From: Ignavibacteriales bacterium | GTDB lineage: Bacteria > Bacteroidota > Ignavibacteria > Ignavibacteriales > Ignavibacteriaceae | DNA length: 64,000 nucleotides | Reading direction: 5' to 3' | NCBI GenBank assembly: GCA_016707585.1 | Contig: JADJHL010000008.1 | Location: forward strand, 682,001 to 746,000 | Part shown: in pieces, positions 26,039 through 35,250 of the stretch | Layout of the letters: each line of letters begins with the position of its first letter | How positions within the stretch are numbered: the first letter of the stretch is position 1 | Translations under genes and position numbers: made by a program | Notes under the pieces: generated by a model | The model's input: the letters and a program-made list of their open reading frames with translations, nothing else | Database searches by the model: none | Told to the model about the DNA's origin: nothing

Positions 26039-26808
26039 GCAAAGTTGTTGAATCACATAATAAACGTGCAATAGTAACTGGCGGAACTCGTGGAATTGGC
26101 AGAGCAATAGTTAAAGAGTTAGCTTCTAGAAGTTGTTGTGGAGTTTTATTTTCTGATGTTGCATTTGTTTATAATAGTTGCGATGAATGTGCTGAAGAAT
26201 TATTAGCAGAAATAGATCATCCGGGAATTAAAATTCACGGCTTTAAAGCTGACGCTACATCAATGGAACAGGCACAAGCAACTGTTGATGCTGCAATTGA
26301 AAAACTTGGTGGCGTTGATATCTTAATTAATAATGCCGGAATAACTCGTGACAATTTACTATTAAGAATGAGTGAAAAGGAATTTGATGATGTAATCAAT
26401 GCAAACCTTAAAAGTGTTTTTAATTATACAAAAGCAGTTATTAAACCAATGATAGCGCAACGATATGGTAGAATAGTAAATATTTCTTCCGTTGTTGGAT
26501 TGATTGGAAATGCTGGACAATCTAATTACTCAGCATCAAAAGCTGGTGTTATTGGATTTACAAAATCTATGGCTCGTGAATTAGCTTCTAGAAATATTAC
26601 AGTTAATGCAATCGCTCCAGGATTTATCCAAACTGATATGACAAACAAACTAACAGAAGAACAAGTAAAAAAATTAGTACAAAACGTTCCGATGCAAAGA
26701 CTTGGTAAACCTGAGGATATTGCAAAAGTAGTAGCATTCTTATGTAGTAATGATGCTGATTATATTACCGGTCAGGTTATTGCCGTTGATGGCGGAATGA
26801 CAATGTAA
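26035..26808 (+). CDS. fabG: 3-oxoacyl-ACP reductase
   Basis: The 257-residue short-chain dehydrogenase has the cofactor motif AIVTGGTRGIGRAI, the NNAGITRDNLLLRM segment, a catalytic Ser in VNISSVVGLIG, Tyr165 and Lys169 in SNYSASKAG, and the FabG-typical GFIQTDMT and ending ITGQVIAVDGGMTM. It reduces 3-oxoacyl-ACP with NADPH. The stretch after the first helix, SRSCCGVLFSDVAFVYNS, is a little longer and more Cys-rich than in most FabG. Confidence 0.95.
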   Translation: MSKVVESHNKRAIVTGGTRGIGRAIVKELASRSCCGVLFSDVAFVYNSCDECAEELLAEIDHPGIKIHGFKADATSMEQAQATVDAAIEKLGGVDILINNAGITRDNLLLRMSEKEFDDVINANLKSVFNYTKAVIKPMIAQRYGRIVNISSVVGLIGNAGQSNYSASKAGVIGFTKSMARELASRNITVNAIAPGFIQTDMTNKLTEEQVKKLVQNVPMQRLGKPEDIAKVVAFLCSNDADYITGQVIAVDGGMTM

Positions 26809-26904
26809 TTGATAATTTTATTTGTTTCTTAGATTTTAATTTTATTAAATTTAGACCAATAAATAATAACTCAAATAAAAACAAAACTAAAAGAGGAGAA
26901 TACT

Positions 26905-27138
26905 ATGGATGTTGAAGCTAAAGTAAAAGAGATCATAATTGATAAATTAGGTGTTGAAGAATCTCAGATTGCTCCAGAAGCATCCTTCACAAACGATTTA
27001 GGTGCTGATTCATTGGATATAGTTGAATTAGTAATGGGATTTGAAAGTGCATTCCAAATTTCTATCCCTGATGAAGATGCTGAAAAGATTGGTACAGTAG
27101 GAGACGCTGTAAAATATCTTACAGAAAAATTAGCTTAA
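26905..27138 (+). CDS. acpP: Acyl carrier protein
   Basis: The 77-residue acidic protein has the phosphopantetheine attachment site at Ser36 in GADSLDIVELVM. A strong ribosome-binding site (AGGAG six bases before ATG) matches the high expression expected. A 96-base leader after fabG could hold a separate promoter. A GC-rich hairpin follows before fabF. Confidence 0.97.
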   Translation: MDVEAKVKEIIIDKLGVEESQIAPEASFTNDLGADSLDIVELVMGFESAFQISIPDEDAEKIGTVGDAVKYLTEKLA

Positions 27139-27145
27139 TTAAATT

Positions 27146-27167
27146 AGTCGGGTGTAACAACCCGACT
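27146..27167 (+). terminator. Hairpin between acpP and fabF (partial terminator or RNA-stability element)
   Basis: AGTCGGGT (27146-27153) and ACCCGACT (27160-27167) form an 8-bp stem with a 6-base loop. The next T run comes only after ATCTTACC, so it is not a classic terminator. It probably reduces read-through or protects the acpP end of the message, raising ACP relative to FabF. Confidence 0.6.
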
Positions 27168-27223
27168 ATCTTACCTTTTTTATGTCTTTCCTTTACAAGA
27201 CCAAATAAGACTTACGAGGTTTT

Positions 27224-28471
27224 ATGGCTAAAAGAAGAGTTGTTGTTACAGGTATAGGAGCTGTTACGCCTATAGGATTAAATGTTCCAGATTTTTGGGA
27301 TGCTTTGATTAATGGTAAAAACGGTGTTGCACCAATAACTCATTTTGATCCCACAAAGTTTGATACAAAGTTTGCAGCAGAAGTTAAAGATTTTAATCCC
27401 GAAAAATATTTTGATAAAAAATCTGTTAAACGATTAGATCGCTTTTCACAATTTGCTGTTGCGGCATCAGTTCAAGCTATTGAAGATTCCAAAATCGATT
27501 TAGAAAAATTAAACCGAGATAGAGCTGGTGTAATTTATGGAAGTGGAATTGGTGGATTAGATACACTTCAAAATGAACACTGGAAATATTTTCAAGATAA
27601 AAATCCTGGCGTAATAAGTCCTTTCTTTGTTACAATGATGATTTCTGATTTAGCTGCCGGACAAATTTCAATTCGTTTTGGATTAAAAGGACCTAATTAC
27701 GCAACAACATCAGCTTGTGCAACTGCATCACATGCTATTTCCGATGCGTTTATGATTATCCAGCGTGGATCTGCAGATTTAATGGTTTGTGGAGGTAGTG
27801 AAGCTCCAATTACCGAAATAGGTATGGGTGGATTTAATGCGATGAAAGCATTATCAACCTGGAATGATAGATATCTTGAGGCATCACGACCATTTGATAA
27901 AGATAGAAGTGGATTTGTGATGGGTGAAGGCGGCGGAACTTTAATACTGGAAGAATTAAATCATGCACTTTCAAGAGGTGCTAAAATTTATGCAGAGCTT
28001 GCCGGTATCGGTTTAACTGCAGATGCTCATCATATAACTGCCCCGGCTCCTGGTGGTGAAGGCGCGGTTAGATCCATGAAGATTGCTATTGAAGATGCTG
28101 AACTTACTATTAACGATATCGATTATATAAATGCACACGGAACTTCAACTCCGCATAATGATATAAACGAAACCAAAGCAATTAAAACATTGTTTGGCGA
28201 TCTTGCTTACAAACTTGTAGTAAGCTCAACAAAATCAATGACTGGACATTTGTTAGGTGCTGCGGGTGCGATTGAAGCTATTGCTACAATATTATCTATT
28301 AACAACAGTCTGATTCCACCAACAATAAATCTTGATAATCCTGATCCGGAATGTGATTTGAATTATAGTGCAAAAAAAGTTACTGAAAGAAATATTGATG
28401 CAGCTATAAGTAATACATTTGGTTTTGGCGGGCATAATGCTTCTTTGTTGTTTAAAAAGTTTGAGGAATAG
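27224..28471 (+). CDS. fabF: Beta-ketoacyl-ACP synthase II
   Basis: The 415-residue condensing enzyme starts RVVVTGIGAVTPIG and has active Cys165 in TTSACATASHA. The two catalytic His lie in NAHGTSTPHND and TKSMTGHLLGAAGA, followed by the closing glycine-rich SNTFGFGGHNA. It elongates acyl-ACP with malonyl-ACP. It is 2 bases before the rnc start codon. Confidence 0.97.
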   Translation: MAKRRVVVTGIGAVTPIGLNVPDFWDALINGKNGVAPITHFDPTKFDTKFAAEVKDFNPEKYFDKKSVKRLDRFSQFAVAASVQAIEDSKIDLEKLNRDRAGVIYGSGIGGLDTLQNEHWKYFQDKNPGVISPFFVTMMISDLAAGQISIRFGLKGPNYATTSACATASHAISDAFMIIQRGSADLMVCGGSEAPITEIGMGGFNAMKALSTWNDRYLEASRPFDKDRSGFVMGEGGGTLILEELNHALSRGAKIYAELAGIGLTADAHHITAPAPGGEGAVRSMKIAIEDAELTINDIDYINAHGTSTPHNDINETKAIKTLFGDLAYKLVVSSTKSMTGHLLGAAGAIEAIATILSINNSLIPPTINLDNPDPECDLNYSAKKVTERNIDAAISNTFGFGGHNASLLFKKFEE

Positions 28472-28473
28472 TT

Positions 28474-29247
28474 TTGGGCTTAATTTTTTCCCGCTTACTT
28501 AGTTTTATCGGTTTAAGGGAAGAAAAAATAAATTCTCATCCTGCAAATCAAATTCTCACTCCCCAAAAATTCAATCAGTTAGAAAAAATTATCGGCGTTT
28601 CAATAAAAGATAAATCATTTTACATTCAAGCATTAATGCATAGATCTTTTCTTGAAGAACTTGAAGATGAAGATAAATCAAATGAGCGAATGGAATTTTT
28701 AGGTGATTCGGTTTTAAGTTTGGTTGTTGCAGAATATTTGTTTAAAAATTTCCCAAATGAAGAAGAAGGATTTCTTACAAAAGTGAGAGCTAAACTTGTA
28801 AACAAATTTGCATTATCTGATGCTGCTGAAGAAATGGGTTTAGAAAATTTTATACTCATAAATCAAAATTTAACACACTCATTTGCTCGTGCTCAAAAAA
28901 CAGTTTTATCCGACGCCTTTGAAGCTTTGATTGGAGCTATTTATTTGGATCAAGGAATAAAAGTTGCAAATAATTTTATACACAAAACATTAATAGATCC
29001 TATTGTTAAAAATGATGAGTACTTAAAAGATGAAAACTTTAAAAGTCAGCTTTTAGAGTATGCGCAGGCTAACAAAATTGATGCTCCTAACTACGTTGTT
29101 ATCAACGAAGAAGGTCCGCAGCACGATAGAACTTTTACAATTAAAGTTACACTTGGCGATGCTTTTGAAGGAATCGGGTTGGGTAAAAATAAAAAGACAG
29201 CAGAACAAAACGCCGCTAAATCAACTCTCAATCAAATATTTAAATAA
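28474..29247 (+). CDS. rnc: Ribonuclease III
   Basis: The 257-residue protein uses a TTG start 2 bases after the fabF stop; this gives a short hydrophobic N-terminal extension. The nuclease domain has the signature NERMEFLGDSVLSLVV and the second acidic site DAFEALIGAIYLDQG. A double-stranded RNA-binding domain closes the protein (FKSQLLEYAQ to GKNKKTAEQNAAKSTL). It processes rRNA precursors and structured RNAs. The fabF-rnc order is common in Bacteroidota-like genomes. Confidence 0.95.
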   Translation: MGLIFSRLLSFIGLREEKINSHPANQILTPQKFNQLEKIIGVSIKDKSFYIQALMHRSFLEELEDEDKSNERMEFLGDSVLSLVVAEYLFKNFPNEEEGFLTKVRAKLVNKFALSDAAEEMGLENFILINQNLTHSFARAQKTVLSDAFEALIGAIYLDQGIKVANNFIHKTLIDPIVKNDEYLKDENFKSQLLEYAQANKIDAPNYVVINEEGPQHDRTFTIKVTLGDAFEGIGLGKNKKTAEQNAAKSTLNQIFK

Positions 29248-29382
29248 TTCTTATAAAAGTATTATTTATCTAAAAACTCAATAAAATTATCTTAAAAGTT
29301 TCCAAAGAATTAACAAGATTTTCCTTAATTTTGAATCAAATAAAACAAGTTTTTATACAACTAAGTTAAAAAGAGATTTTAT

Positions 29383-32265
29383 ATGCAGTCATTCCAACAT
29401 CCTGATATTTTTGAATCCAGACATATCGGACCAAGTAAAGAAGATATTAAAGAAATGTGTTCTGTTTGTGGGGTTAGTTCTGTTGATGAATTAATTGATG
29501 AAACTGTGCCATCAAATATTAGATTAAAAAATAAATTAATATTGGATGAACCGTTAAGCGAATACGAATTTATAAATCTCATTCAGTCGATTGCATCAAA
29601 GAATAAAGTATATAAAAATTATATTGGAATGGGCTACAATCCAACAATTCTTCCTTCAGTAATACAAAGAAATATTTTAGAAAATCCGGGATGGTACACA
29701 CAATACACACCTTATCAAGCAGAAATTGCTCAAGGGAGATTGGAGGCTTTACTTAATTTTCAAACAATTGTTTCTGATTTAACAGCATTGCCAATTGCCA
29801 ACGCTTCATTGCTTGATGAAGCTACATCGGCTGCTGAAGCAATGCTTATGTTTTTTAACAGTCGTAAAAAAGATAAAGGTAATAGCAAAAAGTTTTTTGT
29901 TTCAGATGAAGTATTTCCTCAAACAATTGATGTTTTGAAAACGCGATCAAAACCTTTTGGTATCGAATTAGTGATAGATGATTTTAAGACTATAGAATTA
30001 ACTGATGAGTATTTTGGAATGTTAGTTCAATATCCAGCAATGAATGGAGAGATTTATAGTTACAATAAATTATTTTCAAAAGCTGATGAGTTAAAGATTT
30101 TTAAAGTTGTTGCTGCAGATATTTTAAGTTTAACAATTTTAACTCCTCCCGGCGAATTTGGTGCCGATTGTGCTATCGGAACAACACAACGATTTGGAAT
30201 TCCTATGGGATATGGCGGACCACATGCTGCGTACTTTGCTACAAAAGAAGAATTTAAAAGAGTAATTCCTGGTAGAATTATTGGTGTATCAGTTGATTCC
30301 CAAGGAAACAGAGCTTTAAGAATGGCATTACAAACAAGAGAACAACACATCAAACGAGAAAGAGCTACAAGTAATATTTGTACAGCTCAAGTATTACTCG
30401 CAGTTATGGCTGGAATGTATGCAGTCTATCATGGTCCAAAAAATTTAAAAGCAATTTCTTTAAGGATTAATAATCTTACAAATATTTTAAGTAAGTCACT
30501 CATAGAATTGGGATTAGTTCAAATCAATAAAAATTATTTTGATACAATTACTTTTAAAGTTGATCAATCCACAAAAGAAAAGATTAAAAAAGAAGCATTA
30601 AATCGAAAGCTAAATTTAAACTTTTTTACAAAAGATAATTTTAGCATTTCACTGAATGAAACTACAACCTTAGCTGATGTTCAAGAGTTAATCGAAACAA
30701 TTGCTTCTGCAACGGGTAAAGCATATAAAAAAACTATTGATAATTTAAAGTATGATAGCAAAGTAAGTTTTAATTCCGAGTTTGCACGAACATCCAAATA
30801 TCTTGAACATGATATTTTTAACTCGTACAAATCTGAAACAGATATTTTAAGATATATGAAATATCTTGAGAATAAAGATTTATCTCTTGTGCATTCAATG
30901 ATTCCACTTGGTTCTTGCACAATGAAGTTAAATGCAACAACTGAAATGCTTGGTGTAACACTTCCTCAGTTTTCAAATCTCCATCCATTCACTCCAGAAG
31001 AGCAACTTACTGGATACATCGAAATGTTTAGAGAATTCGAAAACCAATTAGCTGAAATAACTGGTTTTGATTCGGTTTCTCTACAACCAAATTCAGGAGC
31101 GCAAGGTGAATATGCAGGTTTATCTGTAATAAAAGCCTATCTTGAAGATAAAGGTGAAAGCCATAGAAACATTGCATTGATTCCATCATCGGCGCACGGT
31201 ACAAATCCTGCAAGTGCAGTTATGGCTGGGATGAAAGTTGTAGTTGTAAATTGTGATGATAAAGGAAATATTGATGTTAATGATTTGAAGACAAAAGCTG
31301 AATTACACAAAAATAATCTTGCTGCTTTACTTGTTACTTATCCATCGACTCATGGTGTGTTTGAGGAATCTATAAAAGAAATTTGCGAAATCATACATCA
31401 AAATGGAGGACAGGTATATATGGATGGTGCAAATATGAATGCACAAGTTGGATTAACTAGTCCCGCAGAAATTGGTGCCGATGTTTGTCACTTAAACTTG
31501 CATAAAACTTTCTGTATTCCTCATGGCGGCGGTGGACCAGGTGTTGGACCAATTGCAGTTGCAAAACATTTATCGCCTTTTCTACCAGGGCATTCAATTG
31601 TAAATATTAATAAAGAGAAATCTATCAATGCGGTTTCAGCTGCCCAATTTGGCAGTGCAAGTGTAATCGTTATTTCTTATGCTTATATAAAAATGATGGG
31701 TGAAACAGGTTTAACTAATGCAACTAAAATGGCTATTTTGAATGCAAATTATATCAAAGCAAAATTAGAACCTTATTTCAAAGTTTTATACACAGGCAGT
31801 AATGGTAAAGTTGCTCACGAACTAATTTTTGATATGCAAGAATTTAAACAAACTGCACATGTTGAAGTAGAAGATATTGCTAAGAGATTGATGGATTATG
31901 GCTATCATGCTCCAACAGTTTCTTTTCCGGTACACGGCACACTTATGATTGAACCTACTGAAAGTGAACCAAAATCTGAAATGGATAAATTTTGTAATGC
32001 ATTGATTTCAATAAGAGAAGAAATTCGTGAAGTTGAAAACGGAATTGCTGATGTAAAGAATAATGTGTTAAAAAATTCCCCGCATACTGCACAGATGGTA
32101 GTTGCTGATAACTGGGTCTTTCCTTACTCTAGAGAAAAAGCTGCTTATCCAATTTCTTATTTAAGAACAAATAAATTTTGGCCAAGTGTAAGTAGAGTTG
32201 ATAACGCTTATGGAGATAGAAATCTTGTTTGTAGTTGTTTGCCTGTTTCTGAGTACGCGGAATAA
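29383..32265 (+). CDS. gcvP: Glycine dehydrogenase (decarboxylating), P protein of the glycine cleavage system
   Basis: The 960-residue protein is the full-length fused P protein. It has the N-terminal half (FESRHIGPSKEDIKEM, YIGMGYNPTILPSVI) and the C-terminal half carrying the PLP-binding Lys708 in HLNLHKTFCIPHGGGGPG, plus SLVHSMIPLGSCTMKLN. It decarboxylates glycine and loads aminomethyl onto the H protein. GcvH and GcvT are not nearby. A possible -7 element TAATTTTG lies at 29326-29333, and a terminator follows the gene. Confidence 0.97.
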   Translation: MQSFQHPDIFESRHIGPSKEDIKEMCSVCGVSSVDELIDETVPSNIRLKNKLILDEPLSEYEFINLIQSIASKNKVYKNYIGMGYNPTILPSVIQRNILENPGWYTQYTPYQAEIAQGRLEALLNFQTIVSDLTALPIANASLLDEATSAAEAMLMFFNSRKKDKGNSKKFFVSDEVFPQTIDVLKTRSKPFGIELVIDDFKTIELTDEYFGMLVQYPAMNGEIYSYNKLFSKADELKIFKVVAADILSLTILTPPGEFGADCAIGTTQRFGIPMGYGGPHAAYFATKEEFKRVIPGRIIGVSVDSQGNRALRMALQTREQHIKRERATSNICTAQVLLAVMAGMYAVYHGPKNLKAISLRINNLTNILSKSLIELGLVQINKNYFDTITFKVDQSTKEKIKKEALNRKLNLNFFTKDNFSISLNETTTLADVQELIETIASATGKAYKKTIDNLKYDSKVSFNSEFARTSKYLEHDIFNSYKSETDILRYMKYLENKDLSLVHSMIPLGSCTMKLNATTEMLGVTLPQFSNLHPFTPEEQLTGYIEMFREFENQLAEITGFDSVSLQPNSGAQGEYAGLSVIKAYLEDKGESHRNIALIPSSAHGTNPASAVMAGMKVVVVNCDDKGNIDVNDLKTKAELHKNNLAALLVTYPSTHGVFEESIKEICEIIHQNGGQVYMDGANMNAQVGLTSPAEIGADVCHLNLHKTFCIPHGGGGPGVGPIAVAKHLSPFLPGHSIVNINKEKSINAVSAAQFGSASVIVISYAYIKMMGETGLTNATKMAILNANYIKAKLEPYFKVLYTGSNGKVAHELIFDMQEFKQTAHVEVEDIAKRLMDYGYHAPTVSFPVHGTLMIEPTESEPKSEMDKFCNALISIREEIREVENGIADVKNNVLKNSPHTAQMVVADNWVFPYSREKAAYPISYLRTNKFWPSVSRVDNAYGDRNLVCSCLPVSEYAE

Positions 32266-32285
32266 CTATTTAATTTAACTTTAAA

Positions 32286-32311
32286 TGCCGTCCAATGGAC
32301 GGTATTTTTTT
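32286..32311 (+). terminator. Rho-independent terminator after gcvP
   Basis: CCGTCC (32288-32293) pairs with GGACGG (32297-32302), with T and A extending the ends, followed by a run of seven T. It overlaps a possible early ATG of the next frame, which argues for a later start of that gene. Confidence 0.8.
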
Positions 32312-32339
32312 ATTATCTAAAATCTGCAACAAACTTTTA

Positions 32340-33686
32340 TTGAGATATAATTACACATATAAAATAAAACTTCTGTTTTTTACTGTAATAATTTTTTGTT
32401 CCCAATTATTTGGGCAGGAAGTTGATACGTTGAATTATTATGATCATTATCCCTTTATTGTTGATTCAATTAAGATAAATGGAAATGAAATCACTGAGGA
32501 ATATATAATCCTGCGTGAATTGACTTTTGGGATTGGTGATACCTTAAAACAAAGTACAGCATTTTACAATCGAGAAAGAATATATTCACTAGGAATTTTT
32601 AACCATGTTTATTTGATTCCAGAATCAATAAAAGGAAAAAATTTACTAAATATTAAAGTTGAAGAAAGCTGGTACATTTATCCATTACCATTTATTGATG
32701 CCTCAGAAAATGATTTATCGAAACTTACTTATGGAATTAATCTAAGATTAAAAAATTTTCGAGGACGAAATGAACAAATATCGGCTACTTTTGCATTGGG
32801 TTATGATCCGTATTTTTATTTAAACTATTATACTCCAAATGTTGCAAACGAACATAATGTTTTTCTAAATGCAAAAGTTGGTTATGCAGATATTTCAAAT
32901 AAAAGTCCTATTGCAGAAAAAGTTTACGGGTCATCGTTCGATCATCAAGTTATCTTTTTTGAAACAATTCTAGGCAAACGTATTGGATTATTTCAAAGAG
33001 TTTATCTTAATTCTGCTTTTAGAAATATAGAAACTCTCAAATTTGTAGAAGGAGTTAATGCCTCTAAAAATAGAATTGATAATGTTCTCGATATTGGCGT
33101 TGGATATGAATATGATACAAGAGATCTTATACAGTTTCCCAAAAATGGGATTTATACTGCGGCAAACATCACTTTTAGAGGTCTAGGGATAGATGATATA
33201 AATTACAGAATCTTAAATATTGATTTTAGAGAATATAGAATTTTGATTGATAAACTAATTTCTAAATGGAGACTTGCTGGTAGAATGACTTTTGGAAATA
33301 GAATACCATATTACGATAATTCAATAATTGGCGTGGAGCAAAAGATTCGTGGGCATATGTCACAAAAGTATGAAGGCAATGATATTTATATTGGTTCATT
33401 AGAATTGGCTTATCCTATAATTGAAGAACTAAATATAGATTTAACTTTTATTCCAATTATTCCGAACAAGTTACTTTCATATAGATTAGGCTTATACATA
33501 CAATCTTTTGCAGAAACAGGAATTGCAAAATATAAAAAACAACCATTTGCCTTAAATAAATTTGTATCTGGTTATGGATTTGGAATAACTTTTTTAGTTT
33601 TGCCATACCAGGTTTTTAGATTTGAGTTAGGGTTCGATGAAAAATCAAATACAGAAATAATTTTAGATCTTGGAATATCTTTCTAA
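32340..33686 (+). CDS. BamA/TamA-like outer-membrane protein with one POTRA domain
   Basis: I place the start at the TTG at 32340 because it gives a normal signal peptide (YKIKLLFFTVIIFCSQLFGQ region) and 448 residues; an ATG at 32295 lies inside the gcvP terminator stem. After the signal, one POTRA domain spans about 33-110 (VDSIKINGNEITEEYIILRE to LLNIKVEESW). A surface-antigen barrel follows with the YEYDTRDLIQFPKNGIYT lid-type motif and an IRG-like IRGHMSQKYEG strand. Such proteins assemble or secrete outer-membrane components. This short version is unlikely to be the main BamA. It overlaps rsmE by 17 bases. Confidence 0.78.
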   Translation: MRYNYTYKIKLLFFTVIIFCSQLFGQEVDTLNYYDHYPFIVDSIKINGNEITEEYIILRELTFGIGDTLKQSTAFYNRERIYSLGIFNHVYLIPESIKGKNLLNIKVEESWYIYPLPFIDASENDLSKLTYGINLRLKNFRGRNEQISATFALGYDPYFYLNYYTPNVANEHNVFLNAKVGYADISNKSPIAEKVYGSSFDHQVIFFETILGKRIGLFQRVYLNSAFRNIETLKFVEGVNASKNRIDNVLDIGVGYEYDTRDLIQFPKNGIYTAANITFRGLGIDDINYRILNIDFREYRILIDKLISKWRLAGRMTFGNRIPYYDNSIIGVEQKIRGHMSQKYEGNDIYIGSLELAYPIIEELNIDLTFIPIIPNKLLSYRLGLYIQSFAETGIAKYKKQPFALNKFVSGYGFGITFLVLPYQVFRFELGFDEKSNTEIILDLGISF

Positions 33687-34365
33687 TATAGAGTTATATT
33701 TTACATCCTTCGTATCAGAGGACGAAAAATATTTTACATTATTAGATGATGAGTTTCATCATTCTACAAAAGTTATGCGTAATAAAATTAGCGATAAACT
33801 TTTTGCAACTAATGGAAAAGGTAAAATATTTGAAGGATCAATTGAGGAAATGAGTAAGGATTTTCTTAAATCTACAATCATTAAGATTTATAAATACCAA
33901 AATAATTTAGATAATATCGCATTTTGTATTCCTAACTTAAAAAATCCAGAGCGATTAAAGTTTGCGTTTGAAAAATGTACTGAGTTAGGAATTACTAATT
34001 TTCTTTTATACAAACCTGAACATTCTGTTGGTAAAAATCTGAATACTGAAAGGTTAAGCAAAATTACGTTGGCAGCAGTGAAGCAATCTTTAAGAGCTTT
34101 TCTACCAAAGATTGAAGCTATTAATTCAGTAACTGATTTAGTCAAAAGTGATTCAGGAATTCTTTTATTTGAGCAAACTGCTTCAACAAAACTTTCTGAT
34201 TTTAAACTTGATGAGGATAAAAAGTATATTTTTGTTTTTGGCCCGGAAGGCGGATTTTCTGAAAACGAATTTACTTTACTTAAAGATTCAACCAAACTAA
34301 AACTAACTGAAAACAGATTAAGAAGTGAAACAGCAATTGTAAAAGCAGCATCAGTGATTACTTAA
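33670..34365 (+). CDS. rsmE: 16S rRNA (uracil-1498-N3)-methyltransferase
   Basis: The 231-residue protein has the RsmE SPOUT/trefoil-knot signatures FGPEGGFSENEF and LTENRLRSETAIVKAASV, plus IPNLKNPERLKFAFEKCTELG in the middle. It methylates U1498 of 16S rRNA. The start is a TTG inside the end of the upstream gene; no better start is available downstream without losing the conserved beta-barrel beginning (LYFTSFVSEDEKYFTL). Confidence 0.93.
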   Translation: MEYLSNIELYFTSFVSEDEKYFTLLDDEFHHSTKVMRNKISDKLFATNGKGKIFEGSIEEMSKDFLKSTIIKIYKYQNNLDNIAFCIPNLKNPERLKFAFEKCTELGITNFLLYKPEHSVGKNLNTERLSKITLAAVKQSLRAFLPKIEAINSVTDLVKSDSGILLFEQTASTKLSDFKLDEDKKYIFVFGPEGGFSENEFTLLKDSTKLKLTENRLRSETAIVKAASVIT

Positions 34366-34367
34366 TA

Positions 34368-34805
34368 ATGAAACAATTTAGATCTAAATGTTTTACAGTT
34401 TTATTCCTTGCTATTGTTTTTGGGGCTTGTAGTTCTTCTGTTAGATATACAAAAACCGAAGAGAAAAAAAGTAAATCGGAAGAAAGTAGGTTTGAAGTTT
34501 TGGTGTCCGAAACTGGAATTGCATCTTATTATGCAGATGAATTTAACGGAAAGAAAACTGCGAGTGGCGAAATTTATGATATGAGCAAACTTACTGCCGC
34601 ACATCCATCATATCCGATGAATACGATTTGTCTTGTAACAAATCTTAAAAATGGATTAAGTGTTGAAGTAAGAATAAATGACAGAATGCCATCATTTAAA
34701 AGTAGGATTATAGATTTATCTTTAGCAGCAGCAAAAGAAATTGATATGATTCGTGATGGAATTCAAGATGTTAAAATTGAAGTGTTAGAGTGGGGAAGTA
34801 AATAG
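34368..34805 (+). CDS. RlpA-like double-psi beta-barrel lipoprotein
   Basis: The 145-residue protein has a lipoprotein signal ending in FGAC (Cys at about 22) and then an RlpA/DPBB domain: TGIASYYADEFNGKKTASGE, LTAAHPSYPMNTICLV and VRINDRMP, closing with IDLSLAAAKEIDM. RlpA proteins are septal lytic transglycosylases acting on denuded glycan. The catalytic-region residues look conserved, but activity varies in the family. No SPOR domain is present. It follows rsmE by 2 bases. Confidence 0.88.
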   Translation: MKQFRSKCFTVLFLAIVFGACSSSVRYTKTEEKKSKSEESRFEVLVSETGIASYYADEFNGKKTASGEIYDMSKLTAAHPSYPMNTICLVTNLKNGLSVEVRINDRMPSFKSRIIDLSLAAAKEIDMIRDGIQDVKIEVLEWGSK

Positions 34806-34836
34806 TTAAAAATAAAAACCCAGCAAAAGCTGGGTT
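34806..34836 (-). terminator. Terminator for the minus-strand small secreted protein gene
   Basis: AACCCAGC (34817-34824) and GCTGGGTT (34829-34836) form an 8-bp stem with an AAAA loop. Read on the minus strand, the hairpin is followed by a T-rich run (34806-34818). It lies between two convergent genes and may also help end the RlpA-side transcript. Confidence 0.75.
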
Positions 34837-34844
34837 AAAGATCG

Positions 34845-35174
34845 TTAGAATTTTTTCCAGAGATCATTTTTAATTATATCATATTTCATTTTCTGTTTGT
34901 TATCAAGAAGACTTTCTATTTTAGATTGTGCTTCTTTAATAAATGAATTTTTATTTTCTGGTTTTGATGTAACATTATTTTGCAGTTCAGTTAAAATGCT
35001 AACAACTTTTGTTTCTTGTTCAGATGAAAGCAAAACTTTTTGTTTTAATACTGAAGCAAATTCATTTATACTTTTTTCATCCTGAAAATCTGTTTTAGCT
35101 GAAAGATTAATACCAAATACTACAAGTATTAACATCAAAACTAATTTGCTTTTATATTTTCTTAATTTATTCAT
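34845..35174 (-). CDS. Small secreted helical protein of unknown function
   Basis: I choose the ATG at 35172-35174 because AGGAG sits 7 bases before it; an upstream in-frame ATG would add 15 charged residues before the signal peptide. The 109-residue product has a signal peptide (KLVLMLILVVFGINLSA) and then a charged, helical body (LLSSEQETKVVSILTELQNN, IESLLDNKQKMKYDII). The body recalls periplasmic Spy/LTxxQ-like proteins but lacks a clear motif. Function unknown. Confidence 0.6.
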   Translation of the reverse strand: MNKLRKYKSKLVLMLILVVFGINLSAKTDFQDEKSINEFASVLKQKVLLSSEQETKVVSILTELQNNVTSKPENKNSFIKEAQSKIESLLDNKQKMKYDIIKNDLWKKF

Positions 35175-35250
35175 TTTATTCTCCTTATTATCTCTACTAT
35201 GAAAACTAATTTTATTCACTCTTAATTACAAACTAAAAGTTTAAATATTT

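Noticed and set aside
32295..32339. ATG start for the BamA-like gene inside the gcvP terminator
   Set aside because: The codon lies in the loop and descending arm of a clear terminator, and the resulting N-terminus hides the signal peptide.
33888..34295. Minus-strand 135-residue frame
   Set aside because: It is antisense to rsmE, whose SPOUT motifs are clear.
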